From Peptococcaceae bacterium (GTDB lineage: Bacteria; Bacillota; Dehalobacteriia; UBA7702), in contig DXZC01000006.1 of NCBI GenBank assembly GCA_019415505.1, forward strand, positions 1-35,192: DNA of 35,192 bases, given 5' to 3'. Below, piece after piece: positions 1 to 7,507 of the stretch. Both the position numbers and the translations under genes were made by a program. Under the pieces are notes generated by a model that was not told the DNA's origin, made no database searches, and saw only the letters and a list, made by a program, of their open reading frames with translations. Position 1 is the first letter of the stretch. Every line of letters begins with the position of its first letter.

Positions 1-152
1 ATATCTTCTAATCAAGACTTCACAAGCTCTACTGTTCAGTTCCCAAAGACCAGATAAAAGTAAAAAGATCTACTTTTTGCTGTCGTCGTAAGCATTCAGA
101 CCGTTAGGTCAAGCGCTTAATTCTTTTAAGGCAAGAATCCGACAACCATTTT
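1..152 (-). other. Probable rRNA operon leader (5' of an rRNA gene off the left edge)
   Basis: Read on the minus strand, this stretch lies directly downstream of two sigma-A promoters and holds no ORF. Around 35-55 it reads TCTTTGGGAACTGAACAG, which resembles the CTTTGAAAACTGAACA element common in Bacillota pre-rRNA leaders and spacers. A small hairpin (GACC-TAAC-GGTC) lies near 101-112. Tandem promoters plus a long untranslated leader of this kind suggest that a 16S rRNA gene begins just beyond position 1. No mature rRNA sequence is inside the window, so this is inference. Confidence 0.5.
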
Positions 153-181
153 ATTATATCTCATTACTTCTTTGTTGTCAA
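153..181 (-). promoter_or_regulatory. Sigma-A promoter P2 (consensus), leftward
   Basis: On the minus strand TTGACA (181-176) is separated by 17 bp from TATAAT (158-153). Both hexamers match the consensus perfectly. It is the downstream member of a tandem pair facing the left edge. Confidence 0.85.
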
Positions 182-243
182 CACTTTTTTTCAACTTTTA
201 GAAAATTTCTTTTCAGCAAGTTTAGGGGGTGACAACTTTTATA

Positions 244-272
244 ATGATATCACCTATCATCCTTAAAGTCAA
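244..272 (-). promoter_or_regulatory. Sigma-A promoter P1, leftward
   Basis: On the minus strand TTGACT (272-267) is followed after 17 bp by TATCAT (249-244). It lies about 90 bp upstream of the consensus promoter P2 and points the same way. Tandem promoters of this type are typical of rRNA operons. It begins just past the stop codon of the diguanylate cyclase gene. Confidence 0.6.
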
Positions 273-302
273 GGACTTTTTTGAATTTTCTCCAAAGAAT
301 TT

Positions 303-2012
303 TCAGAAAGTCCGGGGCGCACCATTACCAACCCCTTGTTCCTTAATATTTAGCTTATCCCTATACATATCCAAGTCAGCTTTTTTGAGAATTTCCGACA
401 TATCAATATGGGAATCCTGACTCAGTACACACTGGGAACAACCGATAGCTAAGGCCACGGCAGAAGATACGCCCAGTTTCCTACCCTCGCCCTCGCTGGC
501 TAAAGCAGCCCGGTATAAGGCAACATCCACCTCACGATCTACAATTATGACGACAAATTCATCGCCGCCAATGCGGTAAATCATGTTTTCGCCGTTGAAT
601 ACCTTCCTTATAATATTGGCGATAGCAATAATAACTTCATCCCCAAAGCTATGACCGTAAACATCGTTAATAGTTTTCAGATTATTAATATCCAGAGATA
701 TTATGGCTAAATGATTATGCTGGGAAAGGGAACCCTGCAGCAGTTCCGTTTCCTTAATAAAAGCATTGCGGTTTTTTAAGCCAGTCATCACATCCAAATA
801 CGCTAACTCTCGGTACACATCCATACGGGATCGCAGTTCCTCGGATAGCTTCATTTTTTTAATAATAATGCCAATCAAGGATAGGGATAATACGATAATG
901 CCATAGCGGTAAAAGCGACTGATATCCTCCTCTAACCCCCAATAGAAATATATTAGGCTTATTAACAATACCAACAAAAGAAGGCCATTGGCGATTAAAG
1001 CGTAAATAATTAAGGGATTGCGACGGCCCCGGTACTCCTTTAGGAAAAAATACTCCATAGCGATTGCTATTGTACCATATAACAGATGAAATAGCGGTAA
1101 GGAGCTAACTAAATCCACCACGCCGCCAATATACAAAAGCATGGCGATAATAGTATAGGATAAGATGAGGAGCTGAAAAACTGTAAAGATCCGGCGGCCA
1201 CTGGGACAAATATACTTTGCTACCGCTATTAGGGGCAAAACCATGGTCATAAAGCTACAAAAGGATACCACGCAACCATATAAAAGAGTTCGGCTCGTCA
1301 GAAACTGCACGAGGAGAGAATCAGTAATCACCCAAACCGCAGACAGAAAAACAAACGCGAAAACATGAAAATATATGGCGCTGTCCTTTTGCTTACCCCG
1401 GAATAAGCGCAGCAAATATAAGCCCAAAAATACAACGCTTAAAAAGACCATAACAAGGCTAAAGACCAAAACACCCAGGTTTTTCATGATAATGGCGGCG
1501 GAGATTTCAGCCATATTGTCCAAGTATATTTGGGAAATCGTAAAGGAAGTTGACAGCTTATAGGGATTATAATAGTTTAGGGTAATATCTTGGCCAGCAT
1601 ATTCCGGCGCTAAAGCCACAGTACATAATACATCCCCATACATAGTGCCGAATTCAGGCTGTTCCTCACGGGCGTAGGTGTAAATCAATTTATCATTAAC
1701 CCTTACTTCCAGGGCGCAATAATGATTGTAAAAAGCCAAATAAGCGTCGGGCTCAATTTCAGCGGGTAGAGTATTATTAATTACCGCCTTCGCCCCTTGA
1801 AACTTTACCTTAGCGGGAAATTCGAGGATCTGCTCTGTCCCGTCAGTGGCGGAATAGCGCCAACCCTGATTCAGAGTACCAACATCTACTGTATCAAGTT
1901 TTTTAACCCCTAAATCGTTCTGTAAGTTACTGGACAGTAAATAAACAAAAATAGCCGCCAATATTACCACCAAAACTAAGGGCAAATATTTAAAATAGGT
2001 TTTTTTGTTCAT
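303..2012 (-). CDS. Membrane-bound diguanylate cyclase (GGDEF)
   Basis: Predicted to make cyclic di-GMP from two GTP at the inner face of the membrane. It has an N-terminal membrane anchor, then an extracytoplasmic segment of about 140 residues that looks like a sensor domain, then a block of about seven or eight hydrophobic helices (7TMR-DISM-like layout), and a C-terminal GGDEF domain. The domain retains D(V)MTGLKNRNAF, the DxNNLKxIND stretch and an intact IGGDEF active site. The residues just before GGDEF (NGENMIYR) lack the RxxD product-inhibition site. I place the start at ATG 2012, with GGTGA upstream; a GTG at 2033 would add seven residues without a better RBS. A TATAAT at 2061-2056 could be its -10, but no -35 is clear. 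The gene appears monocistronic. The sensed ligand is unknown. Confidence 0.88.
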   Translation of the reverse strand: MNKKTYFKYLPLVLVVILAAIFVYLLSSNLQNDLGVKKLDTVDVGTLNQGWRYSATDGTEQILEFPAKVKFQGAKAVINNTLPAEIEPDAYLAFYNHYCALEVRVNDKLIYTYAREEQPEFGTMYGDVLCTVALAPEYAGQDITLNYYNPYKLSTSFTISQIYLDNMAEISAAIIMKNLGVLVFSLVMVFLSVVFLGLYLLRLFRGKQKDSAIYFHVFAFVFLSAVWVITDSLLVQFLTSRTLLYGCVVSFCSFMTMVLPLIAVAKYICPSGRRIFTVFQLLILSYTIIAMLLYIGGVVDLVSSLPLFHLLYGTIAIAMEYFFLKEYRGRRNPLIIYALIANGLLLLVLLISLIYFYWGLEEDISRFYRYGIIVLSLSLIGIIIKKMKLSEELRSRMDVYRELAYLDVMTGLKNRNAFIKETELLQGSLSQHNHLAIISLDINNLKTINDVYGHSFGDEVIIAIANIIRKVFNGENMIYRIGGDEFVVIIVDREVDVALYRAALASEGEGRKLGVSSAVALAIGCSQCVLSQDSHIDMSEILKKADLDMYRDKLNIKEQGVGNGAPRTF

Positions 2013-2169
2013 CACTGCGTATTCACCAATCACTTTCAGGCCGTCTACTTAGAATATTATAGCTAGCATATATTTAGTATACACCATTTAGGGCAACCTT
2101 GACTATAAAAATATTTGGAGCATATTTAGTGAATCTATGGCGCGTCTAGATGGAGCTTATTACAAAATT

Positions 2170-2194
2170 AAGAGGGCAGCTTGGCTGCCCTCTT
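2170..2194 (-). terminator. Terminator of the oxidoreductase operon
   Basis: An 11-bp perfect stem (AAGAGGGCAGC / GCTGCCCTCTT) with a 3-nt loop lies 20 bp past the stop codon of the delta-subunit gene. On the minus strand it is followed by AATTTTG, and on the plus strand by TTTAATAAAA, so it may work in both directions. Confidence 0.8.
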
Positions 2195-2213
2195 TAATAA
2201 AACTCATCTTCGT

Positions 2214-2459
2214 TTATTTTGCAATCTTTTCTATCAGAATAGCGCATTCCGGGCATATGTTCTGACAATTTTTGCACCCAATGCAATCCTCGTTCATTAC
2301 CACGGTGGGAGAACCGTATATACCGGTACGTTCCGACCAGCTAATAGCATTTTTGGGGCACTTTTCAATGCAGAGGCCGCAGCCCTTGCAGAGGTCAGTG
2401 AACACATAACTCCGGGCTTTAGCGCTTTCAGTCATAAAAGATCTGAATTGTACACTCAT
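2214..2459 (-). CDS. 2-oxoacid:ferredoxin oxidoreductase, delta (ferredoxin-like) subunit
   Basis: An 81-residue polyferredoxin subunit that passes electrons from the catalytic subunits to external ferredoxin. Two 4Fe-4S motifs are visible: CKGCGLCIEKCP near residues 24-35 and CIGCKNCQNICP near 60-71. The size and double cluster match the KorD/VorD/PorD subunit of four-subunit 2-oxoacid oxidoreductases. It is the last gene of the operon, 13 bp after the gamma gene, with a purine-rich GGGGGG ribosome site. Having separate delta and gamma polypeptides places the enzyme in the four-subunit class rather than the fused pyruvate:ferredoxin oxidoreductase. Confidence 0.88.
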   Translation of the reverse strand: MSVQFRSFMTESAKARSYVFTDLCKGCGLCIEKCPKNAISWSERTGIYGSPTVVMNEDCIGCKNCQNICPECAILIEKIAK

Positions 2460-2472
2460 TTTTATTCCCCCC

Positions 2473-3039
2473 TTAACCCACTAGACTAATACCCTTATCC
2501 AGGGCTTGGAAGTTCATCTGGCGCAAATCGGGGTTTGCTTCAAATTTTGCGGCAAATTTCTTTTCTAGGGCTTTTTTAATATCCTCAACGGAAACTATTT
2601 CCGTCAGACCTAAAACAGCCCCCATAATTATAACATTAAACACTCGAACGTGCAGTTCCGTATTGGCAATACGGTGAGCGGGTATTTCCACCAGCTTTGC
2701 CACACTATCGGCAGCGGGCAAATCCTTTCTAGCCTCGGCGGAAATATTGGCGTCATACACATATATAGTATTGGGATTAACATACATTTGCACACGCTTA
2801 ACCGCCCGGTCGCTGAGGGCCACAATAATATCAGCGTCGTCAAATTTAGGCGAGCCAATGGTTTCATCGGAAATTTGCATAAAGGCAATGGAAACGCCGC
2901 CCCGCTGTTCCACCCCAAAGTTGGGAATATACATTACTTCCCGGCCAGCGGCATAAGACGCTTCGGAAAGGATAGCGGCGACAGATTGCACACCCTGGCC
3001 GCCTTCACCAGCTAACATAATACGTTTGAGAGTACTCAT
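2473..3039 (-). CDS. 2-oxoacid:ferredoxin oxidoreductase, gamma subunit
   Basis: Gamma subunit of 188 residues. The N-terminal GEGGQGVQS loop is the hallmark of the POR gamma/KorC domain, which contributes to the CoA-binding part of the complex. RGGVSIAF and the later D-ADIIVALS segment also fit the family. It starts at ATG 3039, which overlaps the stop codon of the beta gene by one base (TAATG), so the two are translationally coupled. Substrate (2-oxoglutarate, branched-chain 2-oxoacids or other) cannot be read from this subunit. Confidence 0.88.
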   Translation of the reverse strand: MSTLKRIMLAGEGGQGVQSVAAILSEASYAAGREVMYIPNFGVEQRGGVSIAFMQISDETIGSPKFDDADIIVALSDRAVKRVQMYVNPNTIYVYDANISAEARKDLPAADSVAKLVEIPAHRIANTELHVRVFNVIIMGAVLGLTEIVSVEDIKKALEKKFAAKFEANPDLRQMNFQALDKGISLVG

Positions 3040-3806
3040 TATTTCTGGCCCCCTTCCTGAGGTACTTTATATTCCTGGACAGGGAATTCATCGGCCATAT
3101 CCTTTTCCACAAAGGCCCAGGTCTTTTCAGCGTTAGTGGACCAGTTAGTGGGGCAAGTGGATAAAGCTTCCACAAAGGAGAAGCCGCTGCCATTCATCTG
3201 GGCTGTAAGCGCCCGGACAAAATATTTCTTGAGCTGCTTAGGCTTTGCCACTGTACCTCTGGCCACATAGGCCCCTTCCGGCAACATGGCGCTGAGCATT
3301 TCAGGACCATGGGTGGGGGTACCTTGCTGCTCTATGCTTCTGCCATAGGGTGAAGTCTCAGTTTTTTGACCCGGCAAAGTGGTGGGAGCCATTTGGCCGC
3401 CGGTCATACCATAGTTGGTGTTATTAACTAATATGGAAGTTATTTTTTCATTACGGGCCGCGGCATTGAGCAAATGCTGGGAACCAATGGCGTAACCGCC
3501 GCCGTCGCCCATATAGGCAATACAAATTTTTTCCGGCGTAGCCCGTTTTATACCGCAGGCCACAGCATTAGTACGGCCGTGGTGGGTTTGTACTGTATCA
3601 AAATTAAAGAAATCAATGGCTAACAAGCAACAGCCAATATCTACAGTAAAAATAACATCTTTTTGAATGCCCAGCTCGTCAATGGCTTCGCCCAAAGCTT
3701 TCAGGACGATACCATGGCCGCAACCAGGGCAGAATTTATGGGTTTTTGTTTCTTGACGCCAGCAAGCCGGCATAGGCGGCGCGACGTTAGTAAATTCAGT
3801 AGCCAT
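3039..3806 (-). CDS. 2-oxoacid:ferredoxin oxidoreductase, beta (TPP-binding) subunit
   Basis: Beta subunit of 255 residues, carrying thiamine diphosphate. The N-terminal FCPGCGHG motif (Cys26, Cys29, His31), DIGCC near residue 57, HGRTNAVACG near 76, and the TPP/Mg motif GDG (100-102) followed by NN (128-129) are all present. The length and absence of a C-terminal iron-sulfur extension fit KorB/VorA-type subunits; the cluster-bearing beta subunits of pyruvate oxidoreductases look different. RBS AAGGAGGT is well placed before ATG 3806, 12 bp after the alpha gene. The annotation as KOR rather than VOR is likely but not provable by eye. Confidence 0.9.
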   Translation of the reverse strand: MATEFTNVAPPMPACWRQETKTHKFCPGCGHGIVLKALGEAIDELGIQKDVIFTVDIGCCLLAIDFFNFDTVQTHHGRTNAVACGIKRATPEKICIAYMGDGGGYAIGSQHLLNAAARNEKITSILVNNTNYGMTGGQMAPTTLPGQKTETSPYGRSIEQQGTPTHGPEMLSAMLPEGAYVARGTVAKPKQLKKYFVRALTAQMNGSGFSFVEALSTCPTNWSTNAEKTWAFVEKDMADEFPVQEYKVPQEGGQK

Positions 3807-3818
3807 ATCGTTACCTCC

Positions 3819-4907
3819 TTATTTCATTATGGTTTTCACTTGGTTGATAACTTCATCGGAACTTACGCCCTTGCCCGGTTTAAAGTATTCATAAACAGGT
3901 ACTGTGCAACCGTAAATTTCATCTGTTACCATGCGTTTAAGCTGGCCTAAAGCGCTTTCCACTACCAACATACCCTTTTTGCCCGCTACAACGTCCCGCA
4001 GGGCTTTGCCCGGGAAGGGCCGCAAGGTAATGGGACGGAAATAGCCGACTTTAACGCCTTCCTTGCGGAGGTTATGCACGGCTTCTTTAATGGCGCGGCT
4101 GACGATGCCATGAGCAATAACTATAATTTCCGCATCATCCACGTCACCGGCTTCATACTCAACTATTTCATCTTTAACAGCATCATAATCGGCCTTTATA
4201 TTATTAACAACTTCCAGAAGTTCCTCTTCTGTGTTATAGGTGTTCTTGTGAAAATTAGGTTCACGGTCAACGCCGCAAAGTCCCGGCGCTCCAACCCGCT
4301 GTACGGTTTCCTCCATGACAATACCTTTGGCTGCCGGGTCGTACATCGTAACCGCTTCACGCATTTTAGCCTGATAGCCGTCACCCAACACGATGGTGGG
4401 GAAACGATATTTCCAAGCGGTATTAAAGGCTTTAATTGTGTAGTCAAACAAATCTTGGTGGCTGGAGGTGGAATACACTATGCGGAACCCCTCGCCATTG
4501 CCGCCATAACAACACATTGTCGTTTCCTGTTGAGAGTAAATAACAGTTGCCGTAGACGGGCCGCCACGCTGCTGCACAGCAACTACCATGGGAATGCGCA
4601 TCATTTCAGCCATGGTAATAGGCTCCTGCATCAAGATATTGCCGGGGCCGGCGGTAGCAGTAAAGGCTCTGGTACCGGTGAGGACGCCGCCACAGGTAGT
4701 AAAACCAGCGGAGAGTTCATCCTCTGTCTGAAGGAATTTCCTATCGAATTTGGGAGCAAGACGTGTCCAATAGTGCATAATCTCATTCTGAGGCGTGATG
4801 GGATACCCGTACATAATCTGCGCGTCCGCAGCTAAAGCCGCCCAGGCAACAACCTCGTTACCGGTCACAAATACGTGGGTATCTTTCTCAATGGGTTTTG
4901 TGGCCAT
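3819..4907 (-). CDS. 2-oxoacid:ferredoxin oxidoreductase, alpha subunit
   Basis: Alpha subunit of 362 residues, which binds the pyrimidine side of TPP and the 2-oxoacid. Family features are the N-terminal GNEVVAWAALAA, YGYPITPQNEIMHYW (about residues 34-47), TEDELSA, the TATAGPGNILMQEPI stretch and RGGPSTAT. The C-terminal transketolase-like domain is present (IVIAHGIVSRAIKEA and VGYFRPITLRPFP). Start is ATG 4907, preceded by AAAGGAGA; an in-frame TTG at 4925 would place that Shine-Dalgarno inside the coding region. Together with beta, gamma and delta it forms an oxygen-sensitive complex for reductive or oxidative 2-oxoacid chemistry in anaerobes. Most like KorA or VorB. Confidence 0.9.
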   Translation of the reverse strand: MATKPIEKDTHVFVTGNEVVAWAALAADAQIMYGYPITPQNEIMHYWTRLAPKFDRKFLQTEDELSAGFTTCGGVLTGTRAFTATAGPGNILMQEPITMAEMMRIPMVVAVQQRGGPSTATVIYSQQETTMCCYGGNGEGFRIVYSTSSHQDLFDYTIKAFNTAWKYRFPTIVLGDGYQAKMREAVTMYDPAAKGIVMEETVQRVGAPGLCGVDREPNFHKNTYNTEEELLEVVNNIKADYDAVKDEIVEYEAGDVDDAEIIVIAHGIVSRAIKEAVHNLRKEGVKVGYFRPITLRPFPGKALRDVVAGKKGMLVVESALGQLKRMVTDEIYGCTVPVYEYFKPGKGVSSDEVINQVKTIMK

Positions 4908-4929
4908 TATATTCTCTCCTTTCAATCTC

Positions 4930-5592
4930 TCACCAAAATCCCTTGGGCAAATAACGCTGCAAAAACCTCACAGGTACGTTATCCCAGGTTCCTTCGGGAA
5001 AATCGTGGGCAAACCTTTCATCTACGGACAGCGCCGCCACGGGAACGCCCAACTTCCCGCTGACATTTTTTACTATATTAAAACCTGCCAAAATTTGCTC
5101 TAAGGTGGTGTCATCACCCATGTGAGTATTGGCTATTAAGCCATGGGCTGGTCCGGCCTCCTGAAAGTATTCTATGATTTTATCCTCGCTATCAGTCATT
5201 GGGCGCAGGGTATTAACCACTAGTAGCACCTTAAAATTGGGTTCTTCCCCCACTCCAACTAGGAGATTTAAAATGCTGCTGCCTCTGGCGCCGTAACCAA
5301 TGTCCAGAATCACATCGCCTTCATTCCGCAAAGCCCAGCGCATATTGGGGTGGAGCACAGAACCGGCTTCGCCTAGCCCCAGAGTTTCCTCTGTTTCCCA
5401 AGCTATAACGTTAACGCCGGCGGCAGTAAGTTCTTCTTTCAGGGGGCGCAGGGTGTAAACGGGTTCTACCAAATCTAAATCCACCAAAGTTACCTTGCGG
5501 TTCCTTCGTACCAGTTCCAGACTGCGGTTTACGGCGTTTTCACTTTTTCCCGAAGCATATTCCCCGATGTAAGCTTCCACAATTCTGTCCAT
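4930..5592 (-). CDS. SIMIBI-like P-loop NTPase leading the oxidoreductase operon
   Basis: A 220-residue soluble protein of uncertain function. It has a Walker A loop GEYASGKS (residues 10-17), a VTLVDLDLVEP segment (D38, D40) where MinD/ParA/CooC-type ATPases have switch I, and a Walker B-like DVILDIGYGARG (92-103). A VLLVVNTLRPMTDS region near 125-140 resembles the adenine/guanine-pocket strand of the same class. The canonical KGGxGKT signature lysine is absent. Start ATG 5592 has GGAG seven bases upstream; a GTG at 5598 is less likely. It is first in the operon, 22 bp before the alpha gene, so it may help assemble, load a cofactor into, or regulate the complex. That role is inferred from context alone. 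Confidence 0.7.
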   Translation of the reverse strand: MDRIVEAYIGEYASGKSENAVNRSLELVRRNRKVTLVDLDLVEPVYTLRPLKEELTAAGVNVIAWETEETLGLGEAGSVLHPNMRWALRNEGDVILDIGYGARGSSILNLLVGVGEEPNFKVLLVVNTLRPMTDSEDKIIEYFQEAGPAHGLIANTHMGDDTTLEQILAGFNIVKNVSGKLGVPVAALSVDERFAHDFPEGTWDNVPVRFLQRYLPKGFW

Positions 5593-5639
5593 ACTCACTC
5601 CAAGCTACACTGACTCAATATAATAATAATGTAAGGTTT

Positions 5640-5668
5640 AGTATACCATAAACAAAAGTTTGAAACAA
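5640..5668 (-). promoter_or_regulatory. Sigma-A promoter of the oxidoreductase operon
   Basis: On the minus strand TTGTTT (5668-5663), a 17-bp spacer ending in TGG, then TATACT (5645-5640): an extended -10 promoter. It lies about 48 bp upstream of the P-loop gene start, making that gene the first of a five-gene transcript. Confidence 0.75.
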
Positions 5669-6218
5669 TCTAAAATTTAAATATTTTAAGAAATTTTATT
5701 GTTTTTCTACATATTATTGTATAATTTTACCGAAGTCACAAGTCTCTAATTGACCCCCAAGGGCCAGGGTCTAAAAGGGCTTTTGCCCTAAAGTTACAAC
5801 CTAAAATATTTATATTCTCAAGGCTTATCTTAATATAAGCTATATCTTTTAAGGCTTATCACCTTAAAGCTTATTTATAGCCAAAGGGTGATAAATTTTT
5901 TAAAGTCCTCCTGCCGCCAACAGCAAACCCCAACCCATTGGCCGGGCGCAGACCTTCCCCGCCAGAATGCCGAGGCACACAAAATTGGCACCTATTCTCA
6001 AGGATTCTAAGCCTATACGCTAGGGTAAATTCTGATTAAGGCCCCTAAACCCATACGCTAGGGTAAATTCCGCGTTATGTCTGTTTTAACAAACTTTTCA
6101 GGCTACTTTGCTGCTACTTTAAGGCAAGGAGGGCCAAAACCCTTATTGAACCGGCGACCAGCGCTGGTGTTAAAATCAAGAAGCCCAGACTAAATAATCT
6201 TTCCCTCTCAAGATATCA
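5669..6218. other. Gene-free stretch with short repeats and hairpins
   Basis: No credible ORF in either strand over about 550 bp. It holds an AGGGC-TTTT-GCCCT hairpin (5776-5789), a TTATCACC/GGTGATAA inverted repeat (5856-5863 and 5887-5894) followed by a T run, a 38-bp-period direct repeat (6007-6070), and a perfect ACCAGCGCTGGT palindrome (6157-6168). Composition is patchy, mixing AT-rich and GC-rich blocks. I see no conserved RNA family. It may be decayed DNA. Confidence 0.5.
6007..6070. repeat. Short direct repeat, 38-bp period
   Basis: An 18-bp exact word, atacgctagggtaaattc, occurs at 6015-6032 and again at 6053-6070. The match extends leftwards with two mismatches to 6007 and 6045. 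Only two copies are seen, in non-coding DNA. Confidence 0.8.
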
Positions 6219-6255
6219 TAAAAATAAAAAAAATGACACCGGAAAAAGATGCCAT
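6219..6255 (-). terminator. Intrinsic terminator of the DUF975 gene
   Basis: On the minus strand an 8-bp stem (ATGGCATC / GGTGTCAT, two G-U pairs) with a 7-nt loop spans 6255-6233 and is followed at once by a run of eight T, then ATTTTTAT. It lies about 210 bp downstream of the stop codon at 6463, giving a long 3' untranslated region that contains two further inverted repeats (CCCTGG/CCAGGG and AGCTGTA/TACAGCT within 6324-6367). Confidence 0.65.
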
Positions 6256-6390
6256 TTTTGCATATTGATTTTAATCCCCTTAATCTATTTACTCATCTTT
6301 ATCTCGCCGCCCAGACGCTCCGTCCCTGGGGGCAGCGGGAGAGCTGTAACCAGGGTCCGCTACAGCTAACAAAAAGTCCTTTTTGCCGCC

Positions 6391-6472
6391 CTTGTTTTAT
6401 CTACCCTTATTTTCTACTCAACTATTTTTCCCTTGTTTTACTTGTCGTTATTTTCTCCTCAACTATTTTTCG
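6391..6472. repeat. 41-bp tandem duplication across the DUF975 stop codon
   Basis: Two adjacent 41-bp units, 6391-6431 and 6432-6472, agree at about 34 of 41 positions; within them a 24-bp block (6407-6430 and 6448-6471) differs at a single base. The stop codon of the neighbouring membrane protein (6465-6463) lies in the second unit, and the first unit is in the 3' untranslated region. Because 41 is not a multiple of three, each added unit changes the reading frame. Confidence 0.85.
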
Positions 6473-7359
6473 TCAGTTGTTTTTTCCTCAACTGCTTTTT
6501 CCTCAACTGTTATATCCTCAGTTTTAGCCTCTGCTAATTGAGCCCCGGTTTTATCCGCCGTTGTTTTTTCCTCAGCTATTTTTTCCTCAGCCGAAGAACT
6601 ACCGCCATCGCCCGCCCCAGGCGCTTGGGTCGCGCCAGAGCCAGACCAGGTATTATGCTGGTCAGCCTGACTCCGATTTTCCCCGGCAGTGTACTGGCTG
6701 TAACCCATATAGGAGTTAACCTCGTTTTCCGCTTTTAAACGGCGGTAAAAGTTTGCCACCGTCATGCCCATATAGGGAGCCACATAAAGTGTGGCCAGGC
6801 CGAAAGTGAAGGCAACCAAAAGAACCCAGGGTATAAAGGAAAGATGCAAAACAAATAACTCCGCCTTATGGCCATTCATCATGTGGCGGCTTTTAGTTAT
6901 GGCGTCTAAGGGTTTAATATTCTCGTCATCCGCCAAAATATAATAGGCCATAGCATAACTATAGGATTTAATTATGCCGGGTATTAGCAGCAGCAGCGAC
7001 CAGAGGAAAGTAAATAAGCCATAGAAAAAAGTAACTAACACCGCCGGCCATATCCGCTTAAAGCCTTTAAAAATATCACTGAAAAGAACCGGCTCCCGCC
7101 GTAAAACGGCGAGTAGCATCTCATACCAACCCAAATTCAAGGGAGAAACTATTAAAAGGGTGAGACAAGCCGACATTAACCCCAATGTAGAGTAATACAG
7201 GGACATTGAGGGAGTAACCTCGGTAGGGTCGACATAAAAAACAAATGTGATAATCCCATTTACCAAGGCTAATATTAGGGCAGCGCCGATCATAGCGCCC
7301 CACTTACCGCTCAGTTGGCTTCTCGCCTCACTTTTCATTTCCGCCCGCACATAAGACAT
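6463..7359 (-). CDS. DUF975-like integral membrane protein with repetitive acidic tail
   Basis: A 298-residue membrane protein. Residues 1-205 contain about five or six hydrophobic helices with the features of DUF975 (an N-terminal RAEMKSEARSQL-GKW segment, LLLIPGIIKSYSYAMAYYILADD, and the DAITKSRHMMNGHKAELF helix). Function of this family is unknown. After residue ~215 the sequence becomes hydrophilic and low in complexity, first Gly/Ser/Gln rich, then repeats of VEEK/AEEK-T-DK to the end. This tail is encoded by T-rich repeats (as read on the plus strand) that continue past the stop codon. Start ATG 7359 has GGAG upstream. It is a single-gene transcript, divergent from the cupin gene. Confidence 0.75.
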   Translation of the reverse strand: MSYVRAEMKSEARSQLSGKWGAMIGAALILALVNGIITFVFYVDPTEVTPSMSLYYSTLGLMSACLTLLIVSPLNLGWYEMLLAVLRREPVLFSDIFKGFKRIWPAVLVTFFYGLFTFLWSLLLLIPGIIKSYSYAMAYYILADDENIKPLDAITKSRHMMNGHKAELFVLHLSFIPWVLLVAFTFGLATLYVAPYMGMTVANFYRRLKAENEVNSYMGYSQYTAGENRSQADQHNTWSGSGATQAPGAGDGGSSSAEEKIAEEKTTADKTGAQLAEAKTEDITVEEKAVEEKTTDEK

Positions 7360-7399
7360 GACAACACTCCTTTATTAAACCTTAATTTTCTACCCTTAA

Positions 7400-7428
7400 A
7401 GTCTAAGCATTAAAGCCCTTGCTGTCAA
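7400..7428 (-). promoter_or_regulatory. Sigma-A promoter of the DUF975 gene
   Basis: On the minus strand TTGACA (7428-7423), 17 bp, TAGACT (7405-7400), about 40 bp upstream of ATG 7359. Confidence 0.65.
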
Positions 7429-7507
7429 CAGTTTTGGGGCGGAAAAAGTGAAAAAAAGAAGGATTTTCCCAAATTTCCTAAAATCATTAAAGGAGGAGAG
7501 TGAAACT

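Noticed and set aside
4074..4835. 253-residue plus-strand ORF opposite the oxidoreductase alpha gene
   Set aside because: It is the antisense shadow of a well-supported conserved gene, has no family features and no ribosome site.
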